Assembly (NCBI RefSeq): GCF_002567005.1
Contig: NZ_NUZU01000010.1
Span: 92,290 to 156,289 of the forward strand
Length of the DNA: 64,000 bases
Source: Bacillus sp. AFS073361
Lineage (GTDB): Bacteria; Bacillota; Bacilli; Bacillales; Cytobacillaceae
Direction of reading: 5' to 3'
This document shows, in pieces, positions 53,773 to 62,867 of the stretch. A program made the position numbers and the translations under genes. Numbering within the stretch: position 1 is the stretch's first letter; each line of letters opens with the position of its first letter. The notes under the pieces were generated by a model that ran no database searches, was not told the DNA's origin, and saw only the letters and a list, made by a program, of their open reading frames with translations.

Positions 53773-56013
53773 TTAATTCGTTGAATTTTCTTTTACAGCT
53801 GCCATGGCCCTTTTGGACGGCCAGAAGGCCCATTTTCCCAGTAAAACGGTGATGGATGGAACAAGTAATGGTCGTACAATGAAGGTGTCCAATAAAACAC
53901 CGATTGCAGTAATTGTTCCAAAGTGTACAAGGACTTGAATAGGTAAGGTTGTTAATATCGCAAATGTTCCAGCTAGAATTAAACCAGCAGAAGTGATAAC
54001 TGAGCCAGATTCAGCAACACCTTCCTTAATGGCTTGTAGAAGTGGCAAAAGCCTGCTTTTTTTCCATATACTCGAAATCATAAAGATATTATAGTCTTCC
54101 CCTAATGCCACGATAAAAACAAAGGCATAAAGCGGAATAAATCCTTGGATTGCTTCAACTCCAAAAATATAATGAAGTAGTACCCAACCGAGTCCAAGTG
54201 CACTAAAGTATGATAATAGAACCGTTCCAATTAAATAAGCTGTGGCTGTAATTGAACGAAGATAAACAAGCAGCAAAACAGCGATGATACTAATAACGAT
54301 CGGAATAATGATGCTGCTATCATGATTGGTTGTCTGTTTGGTATCATACTGTTCAGCCGTTAGACCCCCAATCCAAACATGATCAGATGTTTTCACAATT
54401 CCAGCATTTTTTAAGCTGTTCTCTACTGTTTTGCGAAGGTCTGGAATATGACTCATTGCTTTATTTGAGTATGGGTTAACATTCATTTCTACATTATAGC
54501 TAATTATATTGCTATTTTTTACTCCCTGTTCCTCTTCAGAAACTATTTCAACGAAAGTTAGTTTCTCTAAATCTTCTTTTACAGCGTTTGATTTCCCATC
54601 AGTTTGCACGATTACTTGAACAGGTGCTAGTTCACCTGGATTAAAGTGTTCTGAAATGATCTTGAACCCTTCTCTTGATGGCATATCTTTTGGAAAAGAA
54701 GAAAGGGTATCGTAGGTATAGACAATTTTGGATGAAAAGAATGCAAAAATACCTAGAAATAATAACGTAATTACCATTAACTCAATTGGTTTTTTCACGA
54801 TAAGTTTTCCTAGTCGTGCACCAAAACCCTCTTTATTATTTTGAGGCGGTAGTGTTTTTCCTTTCTTTTTGGCGCGTTCTTCTTGCATAGACCTAGTCAG
54901 CGGCATGAACGGATAAAAGGAGGCTCTGCCAATAATACTTAAGAGTGCCGGTATTAACGTTAGACTAGCGGCCATCATGATTAGTATAGATAAGCTAAAT
55001 GGAATGGCGAAGCGGTGGATCGCACCGTATTCAGATAGTAATAACACTAGCAGTGAGAAAACAACCGTTAGCCCGCTCATTGCGATAGCACCAGATGCGC
55101 CTTTTAATGAGAGTTTCATAGCGGTTAGCTTATTGTTTTCCTCAAGTAAATTACTTCTAAATCTGGAAATGAGAAATAAACAATAATCAGTTCCTGCACC
55201 AAAAAGTAGTACTGTCATGATCGAAAGGGCTTGTGAGTCCATCTCAATCCATCCAGCCTTTGCAATTCCACCTAGAATGGGACTTATGACACCATAGGCA
55301 ATCCCAACCCCTAATAATGGAATCAAAGCTAAAATCGGTGAACGATAAATTAGTAGTAATAAGACGAGAACAATAGCGACTGTTCCAAATAGTAAGGAGA
55401 GGTCTCCTTGACTAAATAATGCTGTTGCATCTGTTGAAACGCCTGCAGGTCCAGTAATTCTTAATAGTAGTTGATCTTTATCCCCCATTTTTGCTTTATT
55501 TGGATTCTCCGGAAAAATAGAAGCAGCTTTTTCTTTGAATGTTAATATGCCATCAGCAATATGCTCCTTGTCTGCATCCTTTTTAAACGTAATAGGTAAA
55601 ATTAAGGTAGTACCATCCTCTGAAAGCTGCTGTTTAAGTACAGGGAGTGGGAATTGATAAAAAGGTACAATAGAATCCTGTGAATCTACTGGATTTTTGT
55701 CTAATTCCTTGGAATACTTTTGAATAAGTGAAAGATCACCTTCCGAAATTCCTGTTGATTTATACCAAGTTAACAGGGCCGGAGTACCTGAACTTGTCGG
55801 GAATTCTTTCTCTGCAACAATTTTCGCTTGTTGTGAAGGTGTGGTTGATTCTAGATTTTTTGCCATCTCATTCTTTTGAGAATTTGCTTGTGGCAAAGTG
55901 GTATTTAAAACGGCTGCAAGAATCAGCCATGTAATAAGAACGACCCATCTGCCTTTCTTCCCACTAACAGCATTACCATACTTCTTAAACCATTGTTTTT
56001 CCAATTTGTTCAC
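53773..56013 (-). CDS. MMPL/RND-family membrane exporter 2
   Basis: A 746-residue MMPL transporter, homologous in layout to the 24878 gene but divergent. One helix at 23-45, an extracytoplasmic domain, five helices (about 200-370), a cytoplasmic linker rich in Lys/Glu, then the second repeat. GAGTDYCLFLISRFR and ALGEDYNIFMISSIWKK are the paired motifs with the proton-path Asp. It is 52 bases downstream of a TetR gene and should be repressed by it through the palindrome at 56027. The substrate may be a drug, lipid or peptide. Confidence 0.92.
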   Translation of the reverse strand: MNKLEKQWFKKYGNAVSGKKGRWVVLITWLILAAVLNTTLPQANSQKNEMAKNLESTTPSQQAKIVAEKEFPTSSGTPALLTWYKSTGISEGDLSLIQKYSKELDKNPVDSQDSIVPFYQFPLPVLKQQLSEDGTTLILPITFKKDADKEHIADGILTFKEKAASIFPENPNKAKMGDKDQLLLRITGPAGVSTDATALFSQGDLSLLFGTVAIVLVLLLLIYRSPILALIPLLGVGIAYGVISPILGGIAKAGWIEMDSQALSIMTVLLFGAGTDYCLFLISRFRSNLLEENNKLTAMKLSLKGASGAIAMSGLTVVFSLLVLLLSEYGAIHRFAIPFSLSILIMMAASLTLIPALLSIIGRASFYPFMPLTRSMQEERAKKKGKTLPPQNNKEGFGARLGKLIVKKPIELMVITLLFLGIFAFFSSKIVYTYDTLSSFPKDMPSREGFKIISEHFNPGELAPVQVIVQTDGKSNAVKEDLEKLTFVEIVSEEEQGVKNSNIISYNVEMNVNPYSNKAMSHIPDLRKTVENSLKNAGIVKTSDHVWIGGLTAEQYDTKQTTNHDSSIIIPIVISIIAVLLLVYLRSITATAYLIGTVLLSYFSALGLGWVLLHYIFGVEAIQGFIPLYAFVFIVALGEDYNIFMISSIWKKSRLLPLLQAIKEGVAESGSVITSAGLILAGTFAILTTLPIQVLVHFGTITAIGVLLDTFIVRPLLVPSITVLLGKWAFWPSKRAMAAVKENSTN

Positions 56014-56026
56014 TCCGATCTTTTTT

Positions 56027-56044
56027 CCTTATCGATTGATAAGG
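56027..56044. promoter_or_regulatory. TetR-type operator before the MMPL gene
   Basis: CCTTATC and GATAAGG arms around four bases. Its core TTATC-NNNN-GATAA is shared with the site at 56727. It overlaps the leader just ahead of the MMPL ribosome site. Confidence 0.65.
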
Positions 56045-56065
56045 AATGGGTAAAAAAATATAAAA

Positions 56066-56698
56066 TTATGCTCTAATTCCATTAATAAAAATTTCAACCA
56101 TTAATTTGGTTTTTTCCTCGGCCTTTTTTTGTCGTTCCTCTGTAGAGATTCTAGTAGTATTTTCTGGCTCTAGAATGGATTTAATAATATTTAATATCAA
56201 ATAGGCTATTTCAGTAGTATTTGTATTCATCAATTCAGGTTTTTTAATTTCTCCCGTTGAAACCCCGTCATTTATCATTTGCTCAAAAGGTGTTAAAAAT
56301 GCCTTGGCCCACGATTGAAAGAGGTGGCGTTGTTCGTTCGGATGCAGCTCATGTGAAATATCGTGAAACATTTGTCCCATATCCATTTCAAAATGCGCTG
56401 TCATATAGATTGCCATTTGAGTAAGTCTTTCTTGAAAGGTTGTAAACTTAGATAAGAGTACATTTAAGTCAAGTTCAGTTTGATGAAGGGTTTGCTGCAT
56501 CACAGCAACATACAGTGACTGCTTGTTCTTAAAATGATGATAAATAGCCGGCTGTGTCACACCGCAAATCTGAGCAATTTGTCTTGTAGATACGGCGCGA
56601 TAACCTAGCTCCATGAATAAGCTCCGTGCAGTATGAATAATCAATTGGTACGTTTCCTTAGGATCTATTGCTTTCGCTTGTATGTTCATCTTGCTCAT
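56066..56698 (-). CDS. TetR/AcrR-family transcriptional repressor
   Basis: A 210-residue regulator. The N-terminal helix-turn-helix spans about 15-62 (LIIHTARSLFMELGYRAVSTRQIAQICGVTQPAIYHHFKNKQSLY, in pieces), followed by an all-helical ligand domain. It is the first gene of a two-gene unit with the MMPL exporter. Matching palindromes before both genes indicate autoregulation and control of the pump. AAATTTGGT rather than a strong ribosome site precedes the ATG, so expression may be low. Confidence 0.93.
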   Translation of the reverse strand: MSKMNIQAKAIDPKETYQLIIHTARSLFMELGYRAVSTRQIAQICGVTQPAIYHHFKNKQSLYVAVMQQTLHQTELDLNVLLSKFTTFQERLTQMAIYMTAHFEMDMGQMFHDISHELHPNEQRHLFQSWAKAFLTPFEQMINDGVSTGEIKKPELMNTNTTEIAYLILNIIKSILEPENTTRISTEERQKKAEEKTKLMVEIFINGIRA

Positions 56699-56726
56699 TT
56701 AAATTTGGTCCCTTCATAATGATTAC

Positions 56727-56742
56727 CTTATCAGGTGATAAG
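56727..56742. promoter_or_regulatory. TetR-type operator before tetR
   Basis: Perfect palindrome CTTATCA-GG-TGATAAG, 29 bases upstream of the tetR start. Same core as the site at 56027. Confidence 0.7.
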
Positions 56743-56859
56743 TAAAATATATCGAAACTAGAGAAAGAAGTAAAGTGGCAAAAAAGAAGAATCCCGATGG
56801 ATGATTGGAATTATTGCTATGTCACATACTAATATTGAAAATTAAATGAGGGATAGGTG

Positions 56860-57669
56860 TTGGTATTGAATAGAATTCTAAAAATTATCACTGCAACATT
56901 TTTTATTATTTCTTTAACCAATTTTCACGCGCAAGCAGCAACAATGGCTAGTTTGTCTGAACAAAATACGATGTCCGTGCTTTGGTTTCAAAAAGCTGGG
57001 GAGGCAAAAGGTTTATATTATCAAGGCTATAACATTGGAAAAATGAGATTGGACAAAATCCTGAGTGAAAGAAGGGGCAGGAATGCCTTGAAACCAGCAA
57101 TTGTCCTTGATATCGATGAGACCATACTAGATAACAGTCCGCACCAAGCATGGTATGTGTTGGCCGGACGGAAAATACCTTTTAATTGGAATGAATGGTT
57201 TAAGCGGGCTGAAGCAAAACCACTGCCGGGTGCCATTGAATTTTTGCAGTACGCAAAATCGTTAGGAGTGGAGATTTTTTACATTTCCAACCGTTATGAA
57301 TCACAAAAAGATGCTTCGATTAAGAATTTGCAAAGTGTGGGTGCGCCACAAGCGGATGTTGATCATGTATTATTAATTCAACCTGGTGAAGTTGGGAAAG
57401 AAACACGCCGCCGTCAAGTGGCGAAAACACATGAAATTCTTTTATTATTTGGTGATAACCTCGGGGACTTCAGTGAATTTGATAAATTATCATTTACAAA
57501 AAGAAATGAGATGGTCGATAAGTATAGGGAAGAATTTGGGGAAAAATTAATCCTCTTTCCCAACCCGATGTATGGAGATTGGGAAGGGGCTATTTATAAC
57601 TATAACTACAAGATATCGGATGAAGAAAAGAACAAACTTAGAAGAAAATTATTAGAAACTTACCGCTAG
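56860..57669 (+). CDS. Secreted HAD acid phosphatase, lipoprotein e(P4)/class C type
   Basis: A 269-residue phosphatase. An N-terminal signal peptide (to about residue 26, QA-AT) precedes a class C acid phosphatase domain: VLDIDETILDNSP holds the nucleophile Asp and the DxDET signature, with YISNRYE and LLFGDNLGDFSEF as motifs II and III-IV. These enzymes dephosphorylate nucleotides or other esters outside the cell. Only non-ATG starts are available (GTG 56857, TTG 56860, TTG 56866); TTG at 56860 sits six bases after GAGGGA. There is no clear lipobox, so it is probably secreted or membrane-tethered by the signal. Confidence 0.9.
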   Translation: MVLNRILKIITATFFIISLTNFHAQAATMASLSEQNTMSVLWFQKAGEAKGLYYQGYNIGKMRLDKILSERRGRNALKPAIVLDIDETILDNSPHQAWYVLAGRKIPFNWNEWFKRAEAKPLPGAIEFLQYAKSLGVEIFYISNRYESQKDASIKNLQSVGAPQADVDHVLLIQPGEVGKETRRRQVAKTHEILLLFGDNLGDFSEFDKLSFTKRNEMVDKYREEFGEKLILFPNPMYGDWEGAIYNYNYKISDEEKNKLRRKLLETYR

Positions 57670-57674
57670 AAATG

Positions 57675-57707
57675 AAAAGACGCCAAAAAGATGGCGTCTT
57701 TTGTTGT
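57675..57707 (+). terminator. Terminator after the acid phosphatase
   Basis: Perfect 11-bp stem AAAAGACGCCA/TGGCGTCTTTT with 6-base loop and a T-rich tail. Confidence 0.9.
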
Positions 57708-57742
57708 ACATTGTAAAATATCGAAAAGTACTAAAAGAGCAG

Positions 57743-58108
57743 CTAACTCCTTACATTTTTAAGAATGTTAATGGCAAAGACAATGATTCCTAATACCATC
57801 AATGTACCTCCAGTAGCCACTGCAGGCGCAGCACTTTCGGTCCCAGATACTAAAAACGAGAGTCCTATCATCATAATAGGTAAAGAAATATTATGAATCC
57901 AGAAGTGAACCTTTGCGAGTGTTGTTTCTGCAGCACTTGGAAAACCAACGTAGATGAGACCAGCAACAGCCATAGTCAGCCAACCTAATAGGTTAATATG
58001 GGCATGAACAGGGGTGAAGTCAAAACTTTCCTTCATAGACATATACATACCCATGCAAACCCCAATGACAAAATACACCACAGAAATTTTAATTAACCTT
58101 ATTGCCAT
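57743..58108 (-). CDS. Small membrane protein resembling part of heme-copper oxidase subunit I
   Basis: A 121-residue protein with four predicted helices. The segment TPVHAHINLLGWLTMAVAGLIY matches the helix of CcoN/NorB-type subunit I that carries a heme-ligand histidine, and HFWIHNISLPIMMIGL resembles a further oxidase helix. The rest of subunit I is missing: no copper-site histidine cluster and no other oxidase gene lies nearby. Such short proteins occur in Bacilli and are often annotated as cytochrome-c oxidase; the role is unknown. AAAGGAGGC precedes the ATG. Confidence 0.8.
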   Translation of the reverse strand: MAIRLIKISVVYFVIGVCMGMYMSMKESFDFTPVHAHINLLGWLTMAVAGLIYVGFPSAAETTLAKVHFWIHNISLPIMMIGLSFLVSGTESAAPAVATGGTLMVLGIIVFAINILKNVRS

Positions 58109-58211
58109 TTTTCAGCCTCCTTTTTACGTTAGAAGTATGACTACAGTAGTAAATATGTAGGATTTTTCTGAAAAAGAACTTTGATTTAAGAGGACAAAAT
58201 AAGAATTTAAT

Positions 58212-58240
58212 AAAAAAAAGCTGCACACTTTGCAGCTTTT
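58212..58240 (-). terminator. Terminator of the DUF445 gene
   Basis: Perfect 10-bp stem AAAAGCTGCA/TGCAGCTTTT with 4-base loop; on the minus strand a run of eight T follows. Confidence 0.88.
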
Positions 58241-58250
58241 TGGTAGAGAA

Positions 58251-59510
58251 TTAAAAAATCGCTTTAATACCAACTAAGACAAGCCCTATTAAGAATCCAC
58301 AGACCGCACCATTTACTCGGATCCATTGAAGGTCTTTTCCAACGTTTGTTTCAACCATTTTAATGAGTGTTTTATCATCCAGTTTTTCTAAATTTTCTTT
58401 GACAAGTATGCCAATTTTTGAGTGATTTTTATCAACAAAACTAGAAATATGGTTCTTAATCCAGGCTTCAATCGCAAGAATTTTTTCTGGATCTGATTTG
58501 ATCCCATCTAAGCCATTTTTAACAATTGGCAGGAGAAAGTCATCATAAAAGTTGGGTTTATCAATAAAACCATAAGCTCTTTGTTCTATCTGAGCTAATA
58601 AGCTAGTAATTTGTTCTTGGAGATTCCATTTATCAACCAGTTGTGTTTTAAGATTATTAAGTTCATCGTAGACCTTCTGATCATTTTTTAACGATTGCAG
58701 TTTATGGTCAATATGAATCATTAATGTTTGGCGATTTTGATTTAGCGGGTCTTTGAAGCTAGCTACCCCTTTTAAAATAAGGCTTTGGATTATACTCCCT
58801 AATTTCTCTTCGTTAACCAAATTACTAAACGATTTTAAGGCGAATTGCATAAATCCATCCGCTTTAATATTTTCGACAGCATCGACCGCAAGCCCGCCGA
58901 GTTTATACTTTGTACTATCCTTTCTTGCCCATTCATCAACTTCTTTAAGTAAGTAATCAAGAGCTTTTTCATCATAATTTCTGATCTTAACTTGGTCTAT
59001 TAGCAAAGGAAGAAAATTCTTACTATCGATTTCGTGGATTCTATCTTTTATTTCTTCTTCTAGCAGTGGAGCAAATCTTGATATATCAAAAATTTTTAGC
59101 AAATGTTTAGCCATCGTGATGAAATTCTTTTGGACTGCTGGAGAAGGTAATTCATTGTCAATGATGTCAAATATTTTATCAGTAAAATTAATGGTCTCAA
59201 TTTTTCTACGGATGCTTTCTTTGGTGAGCCAATCATTTTCTAACATGGAAATGATTCCAGCGATAATTCTATTCCGATTTTTTGGCAGCAGGGCTGTATG
59301 TGGTATTGGAATACCTAGTGGATGCCTGAATAATGCTGTTACGGCAAACCAATCGGCAAGTCCACCTACTAGACCCGCTTCAAATCCCCCCTGCAGGATA
59401 ATTCCCCAGATTGACTCTTTTATTGGAATTGTGGCTAGAAAGCCGATCCCCATCACAACAAGGAAAATGGTTGCTAAATGCTGTGTTTTTTTATTCTTAC
59501 TTTTTACCAT
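58251..59510 (-). CDS. DUF445-family membrane protein
   Basis: A 419-residue protein of the DUF445 family (YheB/YtxN-like, as far as I recall). It has N-terminal helices (about 11-60, with GLVGGLADWFAVTALFRHPLGIPIPHTALLPKNR being the signature, in pieces) and a C-terminal helix (GAVCGFLIGLVLVGIKAIF). The middle is a long helical region. The function is not known. The ATG follows GAGGGGTTT. Confidence 0.9.
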   Translation of the reverse strand: MVKSKNKKTQHLATIFLVVMGIGFLATIPIKESIWGIILQGGFEAGLVGGLADWFAVTALFRHPLGIPIPHTALLPKNRNRIIAGIISMLENDWLTKESIRRKIETINFTDKIFDIIDNELPSPAVQKNFITMAKHLLKIFDISRFAPLLEEEIKDRIHEIDSKNFLPLLIDQVKIRNYDEKALDYLLKEVDEWARKDSTKYKLGGLAVDAVENIKADGFMQFALKSFSNLVNEEKLGSIIQSLILKGVASFKDPLNQNRQTLMIHIDHKLQSLKNDQKVYDELNNLKTQLVDKWNLQEQITSLLAQIEQRAYGFIDKPNFYDDFLLPIVKNGLDGIKSDPEKILAIEAWIKNHISSFVDKNHSKIGILVKENLEKLDDKTLIKMVETNVGKDLQWIRVNGAVCGFLIGLVLVGIKAIF

Positions 59511-59709
59511 CTTTGAAACCCCTCATTTTTGAGAAATATTATTGTCTATTGCTATTATCTCAATTTTACTAAAAAAAAAGCAAAAAAAATTACTTATTAT
59601 TGGATTATTTGCTAAATCTTATGACGGAAACACTTAATGCTTTTTTAATATAATAAAATATTGTAAAATGAACTAGGTTTCAAAAATAGCAAATTAGGGA
59701 GTAATGGAA

Positions 59710-60240
59710 ATGAAAAAGTTCTTGTTATTTGTGTCAGCGATTATGATGGCTATTGGCTTATCTGCCTGCTCAAGCAATGATGAAGCAAAAACAGACAAGA
59801 AGGAAACAACGGAAAAAACAGCATCTAAAGTAGATGTAAAAAAGGAATTAGTCAGATTTTATATGGATCTTGGTAATAAAATTAACGCAAAAGATGCAGA
59901 TTTAAATGCTTATGTTGCAAAGGCAACTAAAGAAGATGCAACACCTGAGGAATTACCGAATGCTGAAGATCGAGCTAAAGCAAGTGAATCGGCAGCTTCG
60001 GTTGCAGCCGAATTAAATACTTATCAAATTCCTGCATCATTAAAAGATAAAAAAGCTGATCTTGATGCGGCGATTAAGGATTTTGCGGCTTCATACCAAG
60101 CTAAAGCAGATGAATTAAAAAAGGAAACCCCTAATTTTGATGCAGCTACTGTAACCTTCACACAGGGGGAGGAAAAACTTGGTAAAGTATTTGAAAGTGA
60201 AAAATTACTCCCGCCAGGCCTCGACAAACAAGTGAATTAA
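59710..60240 (+). CDS. Lipoprotein, Lys/Ala/Glu-rich
   Basis: A 176-residue secreted lipoprotein. The signal peptide ends in the lipobox LSAC with lipidated Cys20, followed by a Ser/Asp/Lys/Thr-rich linker (about 21-45) and a predicted helical domain of about 130 residues. I do not recognise a family. The ATG at 59710 is eight bases after AGGGAGTA; the ATG at 59704 is too close to it. It stands alone with a terminator after it. Confidence 0.85.
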   Translation: MKKFLLFVSAIMMAIGLSACSSNDEAKTDKKETTEKTASKVDVKKELVRFYMDLGNKINAKDADLNAYVAKATKEDATPEELPNAEDRAKASESAASVAAELNTYQIPASLKDKKADLDAAIKDFAASYQAKADELKKETPNFDAATVTFTQGEEKLGKVFESEKLLPPGLDKQVN

Positions 60241-60264
60241 TATCCAATCCAAACTCATAGATAA

Positions 60265-60302
60265 AAAACAAGCCACATAAATAAATGCTGGCTTGTTTTT
60301 TA
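60265..60302 (+). terminator. Terminator after the lipoprotein gene
   Basis: 11-bp stem AAAACAAGCCA/TGGCTTGTTTT, 13-base loop, six T. Confidence 0.85.
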
Positions 60303-60318
60303 TTGTCTTAATATCGAA

Positions 60319-60630
60319 TTAATTTACCGCTAAGCTTGGGAGTTTGTGGTATGTGACCATAATTTCATCTAGATGGTTATCCATAGTTAAGGATGTTTTA
60401 GTATCTTCAAAGAACCAAACATCATTTTCTTCAACAAAGAAGGTAATCCCATTAATTTCTTTAGAATATCCAACATGAACAGGGGATTCCGCTGAAAAAG
60501 CAAGGGTAAAGCCTTTATGCTTTATTCCAAACCCAGCGTATTGTGGAAACATCCGAATACAAAATGGTTTGTTAAATTCGAATTCATTTGTAAACCATGT
60601 GGCAGCTCTTTCATCAATAGAAATGAACAT
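60319..60630 (-). CDS. HesB/YadR/YfhF-like protein without the cysteine ligands
   Basis: A 103-residue protein with the beta-rich HesB/IscA-like fold (MFISIDERAATWFTNEF, CIRMFPQYAGFGIKHKGFTLAFS, FFVEENDVWFFED). It resembles B. subtilis YneR-type proteins. The C-terminal Cys-Gly-Cys motif of true Fe-S carriers is missing; one Cys near residue 24 is the only cysteine. It is therefore unlikely to carry an iron-sulfur cluster in the usual way. Confidence 0.8.
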   Translation of the reverse strand: MFISIDERAATWFTNEFEFNKPFCIRMFPQYAGFGIKHKGFTLAFSAESPVHVGYSKEINGITFFVEENDVWFFEDTKTSLTMDNHLDEIMVTYHKLPSLAVN

Positions 60631-61063
60631 CTAAAAGCACCAACCTTTTCCTATTAAGTATTGATCCAATAAGGAAAGAAATGGATGTCTTGGTTTAAGC
60701 TAGTATCGTCTGTTTCCATTTCCCTATAATGAAAGATTATAACTTTTATATAGTTTTGCATGTGATTTTATTCACGGACAGGTCCTTCGATATTAAGATT
60801 TTTTAAAATGTTCATTTATTTTTCTTAAAACGTTCACTTGTGTGCAAAGAATCACAACTTTTTTTTCAAAAAAGGTTTTAATAACTAATAAATAGTACTT
60901 TAATGGAGGAATATATGGATAAAAGTGTGGATGCGGGGGATATGTATTAAGGGTTTGGAAAATTTAAATCATTGTTCACTTCAATCAAGTGTTGCTGATA
61001 TTGTAACATATTTATAGTGAAAATAATGATAAGATAAGGGCAAGAACGAAGGGGGGACCTCCG
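60631..61063. other. Intergenic region of about 430 bases with direct repeats and a mini-ORF
   Basis: The stretch holds two direct repeats, TTAAAATGTTCA (60803-60814) and TTAAAACGTTCA (60825-60836), 22 bases apart (about two helical turns), and an 11-codon frame behind a strong ribosome site at 60915. I see no longer gene and no clear structured RNA. Confidence 0.5.
60915..60950 (+). CDS. Possible 11-residue peptide
   Basis: ATG at 60915 seven bases after TGGAGGA, reading MDKSVDAGDMY and then TAA. The ribosome site is as good as that of real genes nearby. It may be a leader or small regulatory peptide or a chance frame; no homologue is known to me. Confidence 0.3.
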   Translation: MDKSVDAGDMY

Positions 61064-61360
61064 ATGGTACAAGAAATCGATAAGCTAACAGATAATGTTA
61101 ATGACATAAAAAGTTTATTCCGTACCTTAAATGAAACATTAGAAAGTATTGAAAGACGGTTATCCCGGCTTGAAAAAATGGATAGCATAGAACACCGTGT
61201 AGAAGTAAATCAAATTGACCTTTCTGATATCAAGGAATCGCTTCAACGCATTGAAGAAACACATAGTAACGAAATTCAACATATCAACCGACGGCTTGAT
61301 TCTCATTTAGTTAAAATTGCTAAAATAGAAGAGGAAATGATTATATTTAAATCTAGATAA
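61064..61360 (+). CDS. Coiled-coil protein, 98 residues
   Basis: An almost wholly helical protein with heptad Leu/Ile spacing through residues 5-95 (IDKLTDNVNDIKSLFRTLNE, then LESIERRLSRLEKM). No membrane segment or cysteine. It has an extended leader with a GGGGGG ribosome site. Function unknown; it could be a small scaffold or adaptor. Confidence 0.75.
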   Translation: MVQEIDKLTDNVNDIKSLFRTLNETLESIERRLSRLEKMDSIEHRVEVNQIDLSDIKESLQRIEETHSNEIQHINRRLDSHLVKIAKIEEEMIIFKSR

Positions 61361-61382
61361 TCATTGCAGGAAGCGGGTTAAA

Positions 61383-61417
61383 GGATCAGATTGATAAAAA
61401 TCTGGTCCTCATTGTTT
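61383..61417 (+). terminator. Terminator after the coiled-coil gene
   Basis: 10-bp stem GGATCAGATT/AATCTGGTCC with one wobble pair and 6-base loop; a T-rich tail follows after a short gap. Confidence 0.65.
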
Positions 61418-61462
61418 TTAGTTAGAAAACGTTTGCTGGGTCTAAGGTCCTGTGGAATCATA

Positions 61463-61494
61463 TAAAAAACCAGACGGGTAAAAATCCGTCTGGT
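61463..61494 (-). terminator. Terminator of the CNNM gene
   Basis: 9-bp stem ACCAGACGG/CCGTCTGGT with 8-base loop, then six T on the minus strand. Confidence 0.88.
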
Positions 61495-61502
61495 AGAATG
61501 TT

Positions 61503-62867
61503 TTAAGAAAGCACTTCTGAATTGGATATTGAAACTTGTTGACTAACATTCTCGTCATTACTGGCATCATTACTGGCGTTTTTCGTGACCTCAATATAAC
61601 GAATATGATGCTCTTCCATATCAAGAATTTTAAAGGAATAAGTGTCATGAAGGAGGACATCGCCCTCTTTAGCTTCGTAATTTTCGGTTAGAATCCAGCC
61701 GCCAATTGTATCCACATCTTCATCGTCAATTTCTACTCCCAAAAGGTCATTAACCTCACTAACTAAAACTTTAGAGTCAATAATATAGTGGTGCTCTTTA
61801 ATTTTGCGTACCTCTGGAATTTCGTCCATATCGAATTCATCACGAATTTCCCCAACAATTTCTTCGAGGATATCTTCAACGGTTACAAGTCCCGAAGTAC
61901 CACCATATTCGTCCATTAATATTGCCATGTGAACGCGGTCTTTTTGCATTTTTACTAATAGGTCATGGATTGGAATCGTCTCTATTACTCTAATAATTGG
62001 TCGAGTATAGTTTTCCAGTGTCCGCTCTGATAGTTTTTCATTGCCAATTATATCTGTCATTACTTCTTTTATATTGATAAGACCGATTATATGGTCCTTA
62101 TCCCCATCAATGATGGGATATCGTGTAAATTTTTCCTCGCGTAATACCTGAAGAAAGGTTTCAAGTGTATCTTCTTTAGATAAGGATACGATTTCTGTTC
62201 TTGGAACCATAACTTCTTTGGCAATACGGTTATCAAATTCAAAAATTTTATTTACATACTTAAACTCAGATTGGTTAATTTCACCACTTTTGTAGCTTTC
62301 AGAAAGGATAATTCGAAGTTCTTCCTCTGTATGTGCAATTTCATTTTCTGATACAGGCTTAAGACCGAAAAATTTAGTCGTAATTCGTGCAGAGCCATTA
62401 AGCAGCCAAATAACGGGATACATTACCTTGTAAAATAGTACAAGCGGACGTGCCACCAACAAAGTAATCCATTCTGCCTTCTGAATTGCTAATGTTTTAG
62501 GAGCAAGTTCCCCTACAACTACATGTAAAAAGGTAATTGCTGCAAATGCAAAGCCAACAGATAATACTTGGTTAAAGCTTGCTGGAATATTCAGACTTTC
62601 GAATATTGGATGGAGAATCTTTTCAAAAGTTGATTCACCTAGCCAACCTAAACCAAGGGCTGTGATGGTTATTCCCAGCTGACAGGCCGAAAGGTATTCA
62701 TCCAGATTAGATATTACTCTTTTAGATGTCACTGCACTCGAATTTCCCTCTTCAATTAACTGATCAATTCTTGAGCTCCTAATTCGGATAATTGCAAATT
62801 CTGAAGCAACAAAAAAAGCAGTTAACGCAATTAAAATGGCTATAATAACCAAGTTAAATATGTCCAA
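61503..62867 (-). CDS. CNNM/HlyC-CorC family membrane protein with CBS domains
   Basis: A 454-residue protein: DUF21/CNNM membrane domain (1 to about 190, three to four helices including LGITITALGLGWLGE), two CBS domains (about 215-335, with MVPRTEIVSLSKED and [24 protein letters not shown]) and a C-terminal CorC_HlyC domain (about 350-435). These proteins export or regulate Mg2+ or other divalent cations. The start is a TTG six bases after AAGGGA, with a leader of stems upstream. A partial paralogue follows at the window end on the same strand, so this is a tandem duplication. Confidence 0.92.
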   Translation of the reverse strand: MDIFNLVIIAILIALTAFFVASEFAIIRIRSSRIDQLIEEGNSSAVTSKRVISNLDEYLSACQLGITITALGLGWLGESTFEKILHPIFESLNIPASFNQVLSVGFAFAAITFLHVVVGELAPKTLAIQKAEWITLLVARPLVLFYKVMYPVIWLLNGSARITTKFFGLKPVSENEIAHTEEELRIILSESYKSGEINQSEFKYVNKIFEFDNRIAKEVMVPRTEIVSLSKEDTLETFLQVLREEKFTRYPIIDGDKDHIIGLINIKEVMTDIIGNEKLSERTLENYTRPIIRVIETIPIHDLLVKMQKDRVHMAILMDEYGGTSGLVTVEDILEEIVGEIRDEFDMDEIPEVRKIKEHHYIIDSKVLVSEVNDLLGVEIDDEDVDTIGGWILTENYEAKEGDVLLHDTYSFKILDMEEHHIRYIEVTKNASNDASNDENVSQQVSISNSEVLS

